DNA of 64,000 nt from Saccharum officinarum. Its lineage: Eukaryota; Streptophyta; Magnoliopsida; Poales; Poaceae. Below, one piece after another: positions 45,952 to 57,100 of the stretch. The notes below the pieces were generated by a model, which saw nothing but the letters and a program-made list of their open reading frames with translations, made no database searches and was not told the origin of the DNA. The stretch covers positions 86,491,421 to 86,555,420 of the forward strand of contig CM036158.1 in NCBI GenBank assembly GCA_020631735.1, in the 5' to 3' direction. Each line of letters starts with the position of its first letter. The stretch's first letter is position 1. The position numbers were made by a program, and so were the translations under genes.

Positions 45952-46165
45952 TCGTTTAGATTCTAGAATTTTTCCCCAAATTCTACTATGCAAAAAGAAG
46001 ATTTCCCATCACATTAAAATATCGGCATATATATGAAGTATTAAATGTAGATGAAATTAAAAACTAATTGTACAGTTTTGTTGTACTTTGTGAGATGAAC
46101 ATTTTGAGCCTAATTAATCAATGTTTGAACAATTATTATCAAATAAAAATAAAATGCTACAGTTC
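45952..46165. mobile_element. Tourist-like MITE fragment
   Basis: Left end 'gcctcgtttagattctag', followed by the family blocks 'gtattaaatgtagatg', 'aactaattgtacag' and 'gagcctaattaatc'. The right terminal repeat was not found. Confidence 0.55.
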
Positions 46166-46399
46166 AGCACAGTACCGATTCCTGCGTCAAGGCCTCAGTT
46201 CAACTGCCCCGGCGTCAGAGCGCCTTTTCTGTCTCACAAACGGCGCGCTCTTTTTGACACCACCCGGCCGGAACGCACAACACAACGCGCCCGCACGCAC
46301 GTTGCGGTCGTGGTGCTCTGGTTCCCGATGTTCCTGTTCGGTTCGGCCCCCTTGGACGGCAGCGGCCGCACATGCGCGCGACCGAATAATCGTCTCGTC

Positions 46400-47251
46400 T
46401 CAGAGTGGGCAATCGGTTTAAACCGACAATTCGGTTCGGTTATTCGGTTGAGGAGAACTTCGGTTTTGAGAGAGGTTGCAACCGATCGGTTCCAGAGAGA
46501 AGGTGAAACCGACGATTTCGGTTTCGGCTTCATCGGTTCGGTGTTCGGTTTCAACCGAAATTTGCATGTACCTGGGTGGGATCTCATCGCCGGCATGGGG
46601 CTGAGAGTGAGGACGCACCGTTCCCCGGACGCCGCTCGCCACACCGCCGCCTGCAGTTCAGCCCCAGCGCCTCCGCTATCTCCCAGTCGCGGGCCGTCGC
46701 TCGCATCACGTCCGCCGCGCCGGCGCCGCCACGCACGGCCGCGCCGCTCACACGCGCAGCACCGGCGCCCCGCTCGCCACTCGCCCGCAGCGCCCCGCTC
46801 ACCGCTCGCAGGCGCGGCTGCGGCGCGGCAGTGCCCCGCTCGCTGCTCGCACAGTCGCACGCGCGGCCGCGGTGCTCATCCACTCGCCGCTCGCTGTCGG
46901 ATAAGCTAGCCTGTTTTTTTAAGGAAGAAACGATAGGCATAGCGTGGTGGGCTTTAGTGCCGTGGTCGTTGAAGCCTACTGGGCCACGGGCCACGGTGGG
47001 AAACGACAGAGAGCACAGACGCGCGGTCGCACAGGATGACAGGATAGATGGATTCGACGGAGCTCCTGTTATTCGGTCCGTACGGTTCTTCGGTTCGGTT
47101 GGGAGGCAAAACCGATCACCGAACCGACAACCGAATCTCCCAATAATAAAAACCGAAGCCGAACCGAAAAACCAAAAAACCGACAATTCGATTCGGTTTC
47201 GGTTCGGTTTTGTTCGGTTTTCGGGTTTCGGGTTAAATGTGCCCACCCTGA
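46400..47251. mobile_element. Non-autonomous hAT element with GC-rich interior
   Basis: Ends TCAGAGTGGGCA and TGCCCACCCTGA are inverted copies with one mismatch in 12, flanked by a perfect 8-bp duplication GTCTCGTC (46392-46399 and 47252-47259). Both subterminal regions are full of 'ttcggtt'/'aaccgaa' motifs (46410-46560 and 47080-47230). The centre (46600-46900) is very GC-rich and open in several frames but shows no recognisable protein. 852 bp, no transposase. Confidence 0.83.
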
Positions 47252-47491
47252 GTCTCGTCTGCGCTGCGGCGGCGTTAGGGTAGAGCCAGAGCACGGATAG
47301 AAACACGGGCGGCGGTCCGGCGGGCGGGCGCGTCGGCTTCAGCGATCCCGTGGGCATGGCATGATGGAAGCCGCGATCGCGACGGGCCATGGTGATTGCC
47401 GATTGCCGAGACCCCTCAGTGTGGGAGCCGCGTTCGCTCGGGTGTCAGACGGCGAAGCACGCGGTTTCGTTCGTCCTCATCTTGTCTTTTG
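47252..47491. other. Unassigned DNA between transposons
   Basis: Short GC-rich stretch (240 bp) after the target duplication of the hAT element; no gene seen. Confidence 0.4.
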
Positions 47492-47588
47492 GCCTAGTTC
47501 GGCTGGTCCAGAGCTGGACTGGTTTGGGCTGGTCTCCCACCAACTTTCTGTCGATTTCAGTCCGGCACTGGACCAGCCGAACACGCCG
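47492..47588. mobile_element. Very short foldback MITE (97 bp)
   Basis: Left 'ggcctagttcggctggtccag' (first 20 bases) and right 'ctggaccagccgaacacgcc' are near-perfect inverted ends, with only about 55 bp between them. Confidence 0.75.
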
Positions 47589-47621
47589 TTTGTGGCAGTG
47601 TGGCTGCTGTTTTTTTTTCCT

Positions 47622-48552
47622 GGGCCTTGTTTAGTTGAGTGCTAGAGTTAAAAAAAAAAAAAGGAAAAAGTCTAAATAACCCCCTGAACTATGGACCCTG
47701 AAACACATAACCCCTGAACTATGAAACGGTCTAATTTACCCCCTGAACTATCTAAAACCGTCTATTTTACCCTCTGGGTGGTTTCCGACGGCGGTTTTGC
47801 TACAGTAACAGTGGGTTTGCTACAGCAAAAGCGGTTTTTGTCTTTTTATTTAATTTCGCTGAATATTTAAAAAATCATAATAAATCACAGAAAAATCATA
47901 AAATAGAAAATCTAATTTTGTTGGACTCCACATGAGTAGATCTACACAGTGAATATATAATACGGTACGCTTTAGTACAAAGTTTTTGTTGTAGCTTTAA
48001 ATTAATTGGAAAATCCAATTTAGACTAAAGTTACAGCCAAAACTTTGTACTAAAGCGTACCATATTATATGTTCATTGTATAGATCTACTCATGTGGAGT
48101 CTAACAAAATTAGATTTTCTATTTTATGATTTTTCTGTGATTTACTATGATTTTTTAAATATTCAGCGAAACTAAATAAAAAAAACAAAACCGCTATTAC
48201 TGTAGCAAAACCGCCGTCGAAACCCACCCAGAGGGTAAAATAGACGGTTTTGGATAGTTCAGGGGGTAAATTAGACCGTTTCATAGTTCAGTGGGTTATG
48301 TGTTCTAGAGTCTATAGTTCAGGAGGTTATTTAGACTTTTTCCTAAAAAAAATTTCACTCTCTCCATCACATCGAATCTTTAGACGCGCATGAAGCACTA
48401 AATATAGATAAAAAAAATAACTAATTGCACAGTTTGACTGTAATTTGCGAGACGAATCTTTTAAACCTAATTAGTCTATAATTGGACACTAATTACTAAA
48501 TACAAACAAAAGTGTTATAGTAGTTCAGATTCAAATTTCTAGCCATCAAGGT
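47622..48552. mobile_element. Tourist-like MITE, split by a palindromic element
   Basis: The left end 'gggccttgtttagttgag' stops at a poly-A run. After the inserted element the interior continues with 'acatcgaatctttagacg', 'aactaattgcacag' and 'gcgagacgaatctttta', and the right end is near 'agccatcaaggtgc'. Confidence 0.65.
47662..48344. mobile_element. Palindromic long-TIR element (683 bp) in a poly-A tract
   Basis: Starts 'aggaaaaagtctaaataacc' and ends 'ggttatttagactttttcct'. The two arms of about 330 bp are near-complementary over their whole length ('ctgaactatgaaacggtcta' against 'tagaccgtttcatagttcag'), meeting near 48000. Runs of A on both sides (47653-47661 and 48345-48352) would fit an 8-9 bp duplication, possibly Mutator-like. 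A transcript would form one long hairpin. Confidence 0.82.
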
Positions 48553-48837
48553 GCTGCTGTTGCTGGGAGCTCGTAATACGCAGCAGCGCCAAGCAGCCTA
48601 TCGGCTGGTGCACGCGCACGCACCAGGCGCCGGTTGCGTGAAGCACTCAAAACCACACGCAACAAGACGGCAGTGCAGATTTTCAGACACGATTGTGGAT
48701 TTGTGGTGCTGGTGTACCATAGTTCGCGACTTGGTGTAGGTGGCGTGTGTGGTCGTGGTCGAGGTCGAGCTCGACGAAGGACTACATGCGGAGTTCCAAG
48801 ATTCACATCGGGATTAATGGACTCCAATGCCTACGAC
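48553..48837. other. Unassigned DNA before the third gap
   Basis: About 285 bp of mixed composition, ending in the N gap. Short open frames only; nothing recognised. Confidence 0.4.
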
Positions 48838-48937
48838 NNNNNNNNNNNNNNNNNNNNNNNNNNNNNNNNNNNNNNNNNNNNNNNNNNNNNNNNNNNNNNN
48901 NNNNNNNNNNNNNNNNNNNNNNNNNNNNNNNNNNNNN
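48838..48937. other. Assembly gap (100 N)
   Basis: Placeholder-size gap; LINE sequence starts immediately to its right. Confidence 0.99.
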
Positions 48938-50101
48938 ATATATCAGGAAGAAATATTTCCAAAAGGAGAGCTTGTACTTGTTGAACAAAAGTTACAAAAA
49001 TTCCCATGTGGGGAATGATTTGTTAAAAGTTAAACACATCTATCTAAAGGGCAGATCCATGAGGGTAGGTGATGGTAAAAACACCAGCTTCTGGCATGAT
49101 CGCTGGTGTGGACTTGTCTCCTTGGTAGACAAGTTTCCAGACTTATATGAGATAAGTGAAGATCGGGAATGTTCTTTTGAAACCATGAAACAAAGAAGAT
49201 GGAAACTGAAGTTCAAATGTTGGCTCCATGAAGATCTGCAAACTCAATTGGGTAGATTGCAAGATATTGTGCATCGTTACTGTACAAATAATAACAAGTA
49301 CAGAGCAATTTGGGATTGGGAGAAATCAGGTGTTTTCTCTATTAAATCAACTTACAAATATTTGTGCAAGTATGAATATGGCCCTAACTTCAAGGGAATT
49401 TGGAAAGTGAAACTTCCCTTAAAAATCAAAAAAAATTATGTGGTTGCTATCACATAATGCAATTCTGACCAAAGACAGCTTAATCAAGCGTAAATGGAAA
49501 GGAGAAAAATCTTGTGCCTTTTGCACAGAGGAAGAAAGTGGTCAGCACATCTTCTTTGAATGCTTTACTAAAAAATATATTTGGTGCCTTTTGGCCTACT
49601 CGCTGGGCGCTGACTGTAGACCGAGTAATATGGAGCAGTACTGGGTGTGGGTAAACAAGTTCTTACCCTAGAGCCCACAAATGCATGCCGTTAAGCTGGC
49701 AGCTGTTTGTTGGGCAATCTGGAGAGCTAGAAACTCTGTGTGCTTTGAAGGGAAGAGAATTAAATCTCCTACTGAGATTATTTGTATGATATGTTCGTTT
49801 CTGACGTATTGGAAAGGTTTACTCAAGGAAGGCCTGAAGGACCAGATGATCCAGGGCGCTGATGCAGTGAAGACGGCGGCTCTTTTCTTCCACAAACAAA
49901 GTCAGCGAGCCTGTGCAAGGGAGGAACACCAACTGGTGCCATATGTCGGGTGATCCACAGAGAAAGCGCGAAGTCGTAGCTCCTGAGTACTGATTATTTA
50001 GCACATGTATCGCCTTATTAGTGTGTTGATTCTGAGTGGAACTTTGGTGGTTCGCAGGCGCTTAGTTTTCTGGTAGTAGTGGTGGGGTGTTCAGGCATGT
50101 G
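48938..50101 (+). pseudogene. L1-type LINE, ORF2 3' end with zf-RVT domain
   Basis: Plus-strand frames encode LLKVKHIYLKGRSMRVGDG, KNTSFWHDRWCG and, after a frame change near 49430, MWLLSHNAILTKDSL, then the zinc-binding RVT motif CAFCTEEESGQHIFFEC (CX2CX7HX4C). Further on is VKLAAVCWAIWRARNSVCFE. This is the C-terminal end of plant non-LTR reverse transcriptases. Stops are at 49455-49457 and 49669-49671, and the last frame ends at 49953. The reverse transcriptase and endonuclease parts are lost in the gap. The copia LTR at 50102 is inserted into its 3' UTR-like tail. Confidence 0.88.
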
Positions 50102-50536
50102 TGAAAGCATCTAGGCCCCGAGAGTTGGTTTTGGCAATTAATGACAACGCATTATTACCATGACTAACGTGTGTTTTGCAGAAACTTTGGTAAGTTAGGT
50201 CATGGGGTTGATAACTGCTTTGGGCACTATGGTATTCATGCCCCTTGATGGAAATCATTTCGGTTTTCAAAGGATTGACGTCAAGATTAAGGATGGTTAG
50301 TTCCGGATGTTAAGGTGTTGAGTTACATTCGGAATAGTCGTTAGGATCTTCGCTTTTTCCTTTGGCCGTACTATAAAGGGGGCATGAGCGAGTAGCTTGA
50401 CCTAGGTGAGTCTTTTGTTTAGGTGTGGTGCACACTTGTCAAACTTAGCACTAGGTAGCTCAAGAATAGCTCAAAGTTCAGTTGAAAGCAACTTGTTTCA
50501 AGTTGTGTCGCGTTTCGGAGTTTTTAGAGTCGTTTT

Positions 50537-50941
50537 CCCTTGACCGGGCGCGGTCTCTGGCTTGACCGGACGCGTCCGATCAGTACTAAACAGTTACCGT
50601 GATTCAGCGCTATTGACCGGACGCGGTCCTTGTGAGGACCAACGCGGTGTTCAGGCTGACATGTGTCACAGAGGGGAATTCACCTAATCGGACGCGACTG
50701 GGAAGTGATCGGCGTGTCCGGTCATGTTTTAGTAAGGTACTCTGACGATCGGACGCGTCCGGTCATCACTGATCGGACGTGGTCGCGCGTCAGGTCAAAG
50801 TACAGTAAGCTTCCTGCACGACCGGACGCGTCTGGTCACCCTTGATCGGTGCGTCTGGTCACTCAGCCAGTGTTTTATTTTTTCGACCATTACGATCGAT
50901 CGGCGTGTCCGGTCACGTCGACCGGCATGTCCGGTCATCGC
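50537..50941. repeat. CCGGACG palindrome cluster in copia 2 LTR
   Basis: Repeated 'gaccggacgcg', 'gatcggacgcg' and 'cgtgtccggtca' motifs upstream of the TATA box. More diverged than in element 1. Confidence 0.78.
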
Positions 50942-50988
50942 GTGTTTTGCTGAGTTGGCAGGTAACGGTTGGATTTGACTGTGGGGTG

Positions 50989-50996
50989 TATAAATA
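50989..50996 (+). promoter_or_regulatory. copia element 2 LTR TATA box
   Basis: TATAAATA in 'ggtgtataaatacatcatc', about 50 bp after the palindrome cluster. Confidence 0.75.
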
Positions 50997-51703
50997 CATC
51001 ATCTCCACTTCTTTTAGAGGTCTCTTGCTCATTTGTTCAGCTAAGAAACACCTTTGAAGTGCAAGGGAGTGCAAGAGCTCTATTGAGGGTAGTGATTTGA
51101 GAATCAAAGTTTGAGAGTCCCTCACTAGTGACTAGGGAGTAGCAAGTGTGCATCCATCTTCTCATTAGGCTCATTGTTGTCAAGTGAGAGTTCTAGCTTG
51201 TTACTCTTGGTGATCGTCATCACCTAGACGGCTTGGTGGTGATTGGGAGTTTGGTGATCATCCGGCGGAGCTTGTGGATGACCCAACTCATCTTGTGAGC
51301 GGTTTTGGGCGATTCACCGCGACGGAGTGTCGAAGAATCAGCCCGTAGAGAGCACTTGATCCTTGCGCGGATCAAGGGGGAGCTACACCCTTGCGCGGGT
51401 GCTCCAACGAGGACTAGTGGGGAGTGGTGACTCTCCGATACCTCGGGAAAACATCACCGTGTTCCTTGCCCTTACTTTCAAGCATTTACTTTCTCGTATT
51501 ACTTTCATTGCTTGGTTTACTTTCCTAGAATTGCCATGCTAGACTAGGATTAGAACTTAGGGTGCAAAACTTTTACCGGTAGAATCACAAGGAACACAAA
51601 TAGGCACTAGGGGTGAACTTTGGCTTGTAGGATTTAATTCTTGCAATTAATTTTTAGAAAAGCCCAATTCACCCCCCCTCTTGGGCATCTTGATCCTTTC
51701 AAT

Positions 51704-51715
51704 TGGTATCAGAGC
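51704..51715 (+). other. Primer binding site, initiator Met-tRNA type
   Basis: TGGTATCAGAGC begins two bases after the LTR end: a perfect match to the common plant copia PBS. Confidence 0.92.
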
Positions 51716-51754
51716 CGAGTTGCTCCTAATTTAGGCTTCACCGCCTAGAGCAAG

Positions 51755-54100
51755 ATGTCTAACGGGGAAGGACCACCTCCTACCTTTGAGGGGGATGATT
51801 TTTCATATTGGAAAATCCGCATGGAGGCGTACCTCGAAGCCATAGATGTGGGGTGTCTTAGAGCCGCCACCCAAGGGCTTCCCGCTATCAAGAATCCCGC
51901 CGACCCAAGTGGTGACGAGGAGAAGTACGACCGATGGAATGCAAAGGCCAAAAATGCACTCTACCGGGCTTAGGCAAGGATATCTTCAATCGTGTGTGTA
52001 ATGCAAAAACGCTCATGAAATGTGGGAAAACCTTTGTGCTCTCCATGAGGGAACTAAGAGTGAGCATGAGGAACGCTATCATATTGCTTTAAAGAAGATT
52101 AATTATTTTGAGATGCTTCCTAAGAAAGTGCTAATGACATGTACACTCGATTGAATGTTCTTATAGAAGATCTCAATGCTCTTGGGCTCACTCAAATGAG
52201 TCAATCGGATGTTGCAAGGAGGATCTTGAGCGTTCTTCCCGTTGAGAAGTATGGTCACATTGTCACCGTACTTCATCAAAGTGATCTCTCCACCGCAACA
52301 CCGACACAAGTATTGGGGAAGATCAATGCACATGAGATGTACATGCACATCACTCCGGAAGAGGGCTCATCATCTTCTAAGAAGAAGGACTTGGCCTTCA
52401 AAGCTAGTCATGATAAGAAGAAGAAGGGCCAAGCCATGATGGTGCAAGAAAGCTCAAGTGAAAGTGATATTGATGATGCATCACTTGCACTCATGGTGAG
52501 GAAGACCACCAAGATGCTAAAGAAGCTCAACAAGAGTGGCATCAAGTTCGATGGCAAGAAGAAGAAATTCTTCACAAGTAGCAAAAGGAAGCCAATATCC
52601 GAGATGGATTGCTACAATTGTAGAGAACTTGACCACCTAGCTCATCAATGCCCTAGGCCTCCAAAAGACAAGTATAAGAACAAGAACAAGGGCAAGAAAA
52701 ATGACTCAAGTGATGAAGAAGATGAGAAGAAGAAGAACAAGCCATATAAGAAGAAGGATGGCAAGAGAAAAGAGTTCTACAAGAAAAAGAAGGGAGGTAA
52801 AGCATACATTGTCGGTGATTGGCTCACCGACATTGAATCATCATGTGAGTCCTCTGGTGATGAGAGCGATGATGAGAAAGAGAAGGTTGCCGTATTTATG
52901 ATTGGGCCATCATCTTCATCGACATCTTCATCACCACCTTCACTGCCACCTTCACCATCATCGTCCACAACTCACCTATGCCTTATGGCCAAGGGTGAAC
53001 GAAAGGTACAAAACCATGATAGCGATGATGATGATAGTGATAGTGATGATGAATATGATGCACCTTCTTATGATGAACTTGTAAAATTATTGAACAAATA
53101 CTCTAAAGTCATAAGAAAAACTAGAAATGAAAATGATGAGCTCCAAAATGAAAATGAATCACTCTCATCTAAGTTTGAAAGTGCACAAAAGGCTAATGAT
53201 GAGCTCAAAGATCAAAATAAAATTATGTCTTCTACTCTCAAGGAGCTCAAAACTTCTAACAAAGAGCTTAGAGATCAATATGATAAACTTGAGAAGAAGC
53301 ATGATGAGCTCAACACTAGGCACAATTCTCTAAAAGACAAATATACTACATTAAAAATTGACTATGATAGTCTTGTTGTTGCTAATGAGCTTTCTCTTGA
53401 GACACATGATGCTACTAACCAAGTTGTTAAGATTGATATAGCTACATCATGTGATGATTTGATCATTGAAAGCATTGAGCAAGACTCCAGTGGCAAAGGC
53501 AAGAGTGTGGTTGAGGCCAACAACTATGATGATTATGCCAAGATCAAGAGTGAGAATGAGATGCTTGCAATTGAGAACAAGAAGCTAAAAGGGTTGATGG
53601 CTCTTGAGAAGTAAACTTCAAATGAGTTACTTATTGAAGAGAATAAAAAGCTCAAGCAAGAGAAAGAGCATCTCAAGACCGGCCTAAACAAGTTCACTAG
53701 AGGCCAATATTTGCAAAGTGAGCTACTCATGAACACTGTTATGAAGTTGGATAGGAGTGGCATTGGTTACTTGGCAAATCAAGAGAAGAAGGCTAAAGCT
53801 CAACAATAACAAAGCAAGTCAAAGCCCAAGCCAAAGAGATGTGTTGAGTGTGGACAAGAAGGCTATTTTGCTCATGAGTGCAAAACTCCACCACCACAAC
53901 CCTTGTCCAAGCATGCTAGACCATTTGCCTTCAATGTTCATTACATGCTTAGAAAAGATTCAAGTGAAAAGATGAAAGTCATATTCTTGGGTCCCCCAAA
54001 CAAGAATAGGCCTAAGAAAATATGGGTTGCCAAGTCACTAGTAGAGAAAGTCAAGGGTCCCTCTCAAGTTTAGGTCCCTAAACAAAAAGCTTGATCTCTT
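51755..54100 (+). pseudogene. copia element 2 gag, two zinc knuckles, several stops
   Basis: The start MSNGEGPPPTFEGDDFSYWK is 40 bp after the PBS. The capsid-like part continues in a second frame (MYTRLNVLIEDLNALGLTQM, RRILSVLPVEKYG) from 52139 to 53614. The first zinc knuckle, CYNCRELDHLAHQC (near 52610), is followed by a Lys/Ser-rich region and a long coiled coil (52980-53610). The second knuckle, CVECGQEGYFAHEC (near 53840), follows a TAA at 53806-53808. Frame breaks lie between 51965 and 52138; stops are at 53612-53614, 53806-53808 and 54070-54072. This long gag with coiled coil is typical of the SIRE/Maximus group (inference). Gag and pol are separated by these stops. Confidence 0.88.
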
Positions 54101-54108
54101 ATGTGTAG

Positions 54109-57100
54109 GTGAACTACAAGACCGGTGGATCTTATTGGGTTATTGATAGTGGTTTCACTCAACATATGACCGATGATCCTCGTATGTTCACCTCACTTGA
54201 AGAGAATGGGGTATGTCAAGAGAAGATCACATTTGGAGATAATTCAAAGAGCAAAGTCAATGGTATAGGCAAGATTGCAATATCAAATGATCACTCTCTC
54301 TCAAATGTGCTCTATGTTGCTTCATTGAGTTTTAACTTGCTATCCGTTGGGCAACTTTGTGACCTTGGCTACCAATGCTTGTTCACACCAAATGAAGTGG
54401 TAGTTTCAAAGATAGATGACAAGCAAATGATATTCAAATGCTTTAGATACAATAATCTTTATCTTGTTGACTTCACCTCCGAAGATGCAAACTTGATGAG
54501 ATGTTTGTTCACCAAGACCTCACTTGGATGGCTTTGGCATAGGAGGCTTGCTCATGTTGGAATGAACACTCTCAACATGCTATTGAAGAAAGAATTAGTG
54601 AGAGGCTTGAAGGATGTAAAGTTTGAAAAGGACAAACCTTGTAGTGCATGTCAAGCCGGCAAACAAGTTGCAAACACTCATCCAACCAAAACTTACATGT
54701 CAACTTCAAGAGTGCTAGAACTTCTACACATGGATTTGTTTGGTCCTATAACTTACAAGAGCTTGGGTGGAAATCTCTATTGTCTTATGATAGTGGATGA
54801 CTACTCAAGATACACTTGGACTTTCTTCCTTCATGACAAATCCGAAGTGGCCAATTGGTTCAAGAAGTTTGCAAAGAGAGCTCAAAATGAATTTGAAGTC
54901 AAGATAAAGAAGATTAAAAGTGACAATGGGAAAGAGTTTGACAACACAAACATTGAAGTTTATTGTGATGAGATTGGAATCAAGCATAAAGTTTCATCAA
55001 CCTACACTCCTCAACAAAATGGTGTAGTTGAGAGAAAGAACCGGACTTTGATCACCCTTGCAAGAACAATGTTAGATGAGTACAACACTCTGGAAAAATT
55101 GTGGGCTGAGGCAATCAACACCGCATGCTATGCTTCAAATCGCCTCTTTCTACAAAAGTTTCTTAGCAAGACCCCCTATGAGTTGCTAAATGGGAAGAAG
55201 CCAGACGTCTCATTCTTCCGAGTGTTTGGTTGCAAATGCTACATCTACAAGAAGCGTCAACACTTAGGAAAGTTTCAAAGACGTTGTGATATTGGTTTTC
55301 TTGTTGGTTACTCATCAAAGTCCAAAGCATATAGAGTATTTAACCATGCCACCGGTTTGGTTGAAGAAACATATGATGTGGAATTTGATGAATCTAACGG
55401 CTCCCAAGGAGCAATTGAGAATTGTGATGATGTAGGTGATAAACCATTGAGGGAGGCAATGAAGAACATGCCGGTGGGAGACATCAAGCCAAAAGATGAT
55501 GTACAAATTGTCGATCCACTATCTTCATCAAATGTGCCTCAAGATGATGACAAGAATAAGAGAGTTGAAAATGAAGACACTCATGTCTCTCATGAACAAG
55601 TCGAGGCACAAGCTCAAGACGTTGATGCTCCCCAACCCTCTCTTCAAGTGGTTGATAGAAGAAACTCGTCTCTACTTCAAGCACATCCACAAGATCTCAT
55701 CATAGGGAGTCCTACAAAGGGAGTAATGACTCGATCTCAAAAGCTTGATTCTTTTGTTGAACATCACTCTTTTGTCTCTTGTGTTGAACCTAAGAATGTA
55801 GAAGAAGCTCTTCAAGATCCGGATTGGGTGAATGCTATTCATGAAGAATTGAACAACTTCACCCACAATCAAGTGTGGACACTTGAAGAGCATCCAAAAG
55901 GTGCAAGAGTCATTGGAACCAAGTGGGTGTTCCGCAACAAGCAAGATGACCAAGGCATAGTAGTGAGGAACAAGGCAAGACTAGTTACAAAGGGGTTCTC
56001 TCAATTTGAAGGTCTTGATTTTGGAGAGACCTTTGCACCTGTTGCAAGACTTGAATCTATTCGTATCCTTCTTGCATATGCATCACATCATGATATGAAA
56101 CTATATCAAATGGATGTGAAAAGTGCATTCTTAAATAGCTTCATAAATGAACTAGTCTATGTTGATCAACCTCCCGGGTTTGAAGACCCTAGATATCCTA
56201 ATCATGTTTATAGGTTGTCCAAGGCGCTATATGGGCTCAAGCAAGCCCCTAGAGCGTGGTATGAGCGCCTCTGGAACTTTCTCATTGAGAAGGGCTTCAC
56301 CATTGGGAAGGTCGACACCATACTATTCACCAAGAAGCTTAATGGGGAGATCTTCATTTGTCAAGTCTATGTTGATGATATCATCTTTGGATCAACAAAT
56401 GAAGATTATTGCAAGGAATTTGGTGAATTGATGTCGAAGGAGTTCGAGATGTCTATGATTGGTGAGCTCACATTCTTCCTTGGTTTTCAAGTCAAGCAAA
56501 TGAGAGAAGGGATTTTCATCTCTCAAGAAAAGTATACCAACGATCTTCTCAAGAGATTCAAGATAGAAGAATGTAAGCCAATCAAGACCCCAATGCCATC
56601 TAATGGACATCTCGATCTAGATGAGGGAGGTAAATCGGTTGATCAAACTCTCTACCATTCTATGATTGGTAGCTTATTGTACCTTACCGCATCAAGGCCT
56701 AATATCATGTTTAGTGTGTGCATGTGTGCTCGCTTTCAAGCGTGCCCTAAAGAACCTCACTTAAGTGCCGTAAAAAAAATTTTAAGATATCTTAAGCACA
56801 CCCCAAGCATTGGTCTTTGGTATCCCAAAGGAGCTAGATTCCAACTAGTTGGATATTCTGATTCGGATTATGCCGGTTGCAAAATTGATAGAAAAAGCAC
56901 ATTCGACGGGTGCCATTTGCTTGGGAGGTCTTTAGTATCTTGGTCATCTAAGAAGCAAAATAGTGTGGCTTTATCCACCACCGAGGCGGAATATATTGCC
57001 GCGGGGGCTTGTTGTGCACAAATCTTATACATGAAACAAACCCTCCTAGACTATGGAGTTGTTCTTGAAAAGGTGCCACTTTTATGTGACAATGAAAGTG

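Larger units (their letters stand above)
50102..51701 (+). repeat. copia element 2 5' LTR (1.6 kb)
   Basis: Starts TGAAAGCATCTAGGCCCC and ends CTTGATCCTTTCA, directly followed by the PBS. It shares 'ttggttttgg.aattaatgaca' near its start with the other two copia LTRs and contains the same palindrome cluster and TATA arrangement. It is a different subfamily from element 1, since most of U5 differs. Confidence 0.9.

Noticed and set aside
46121..47390. Frames of more than 200 codons on both strands
   Set aside because: They span the non-autonomous hAT element and its inverted ends; the GC-rich core leaves all frames open.
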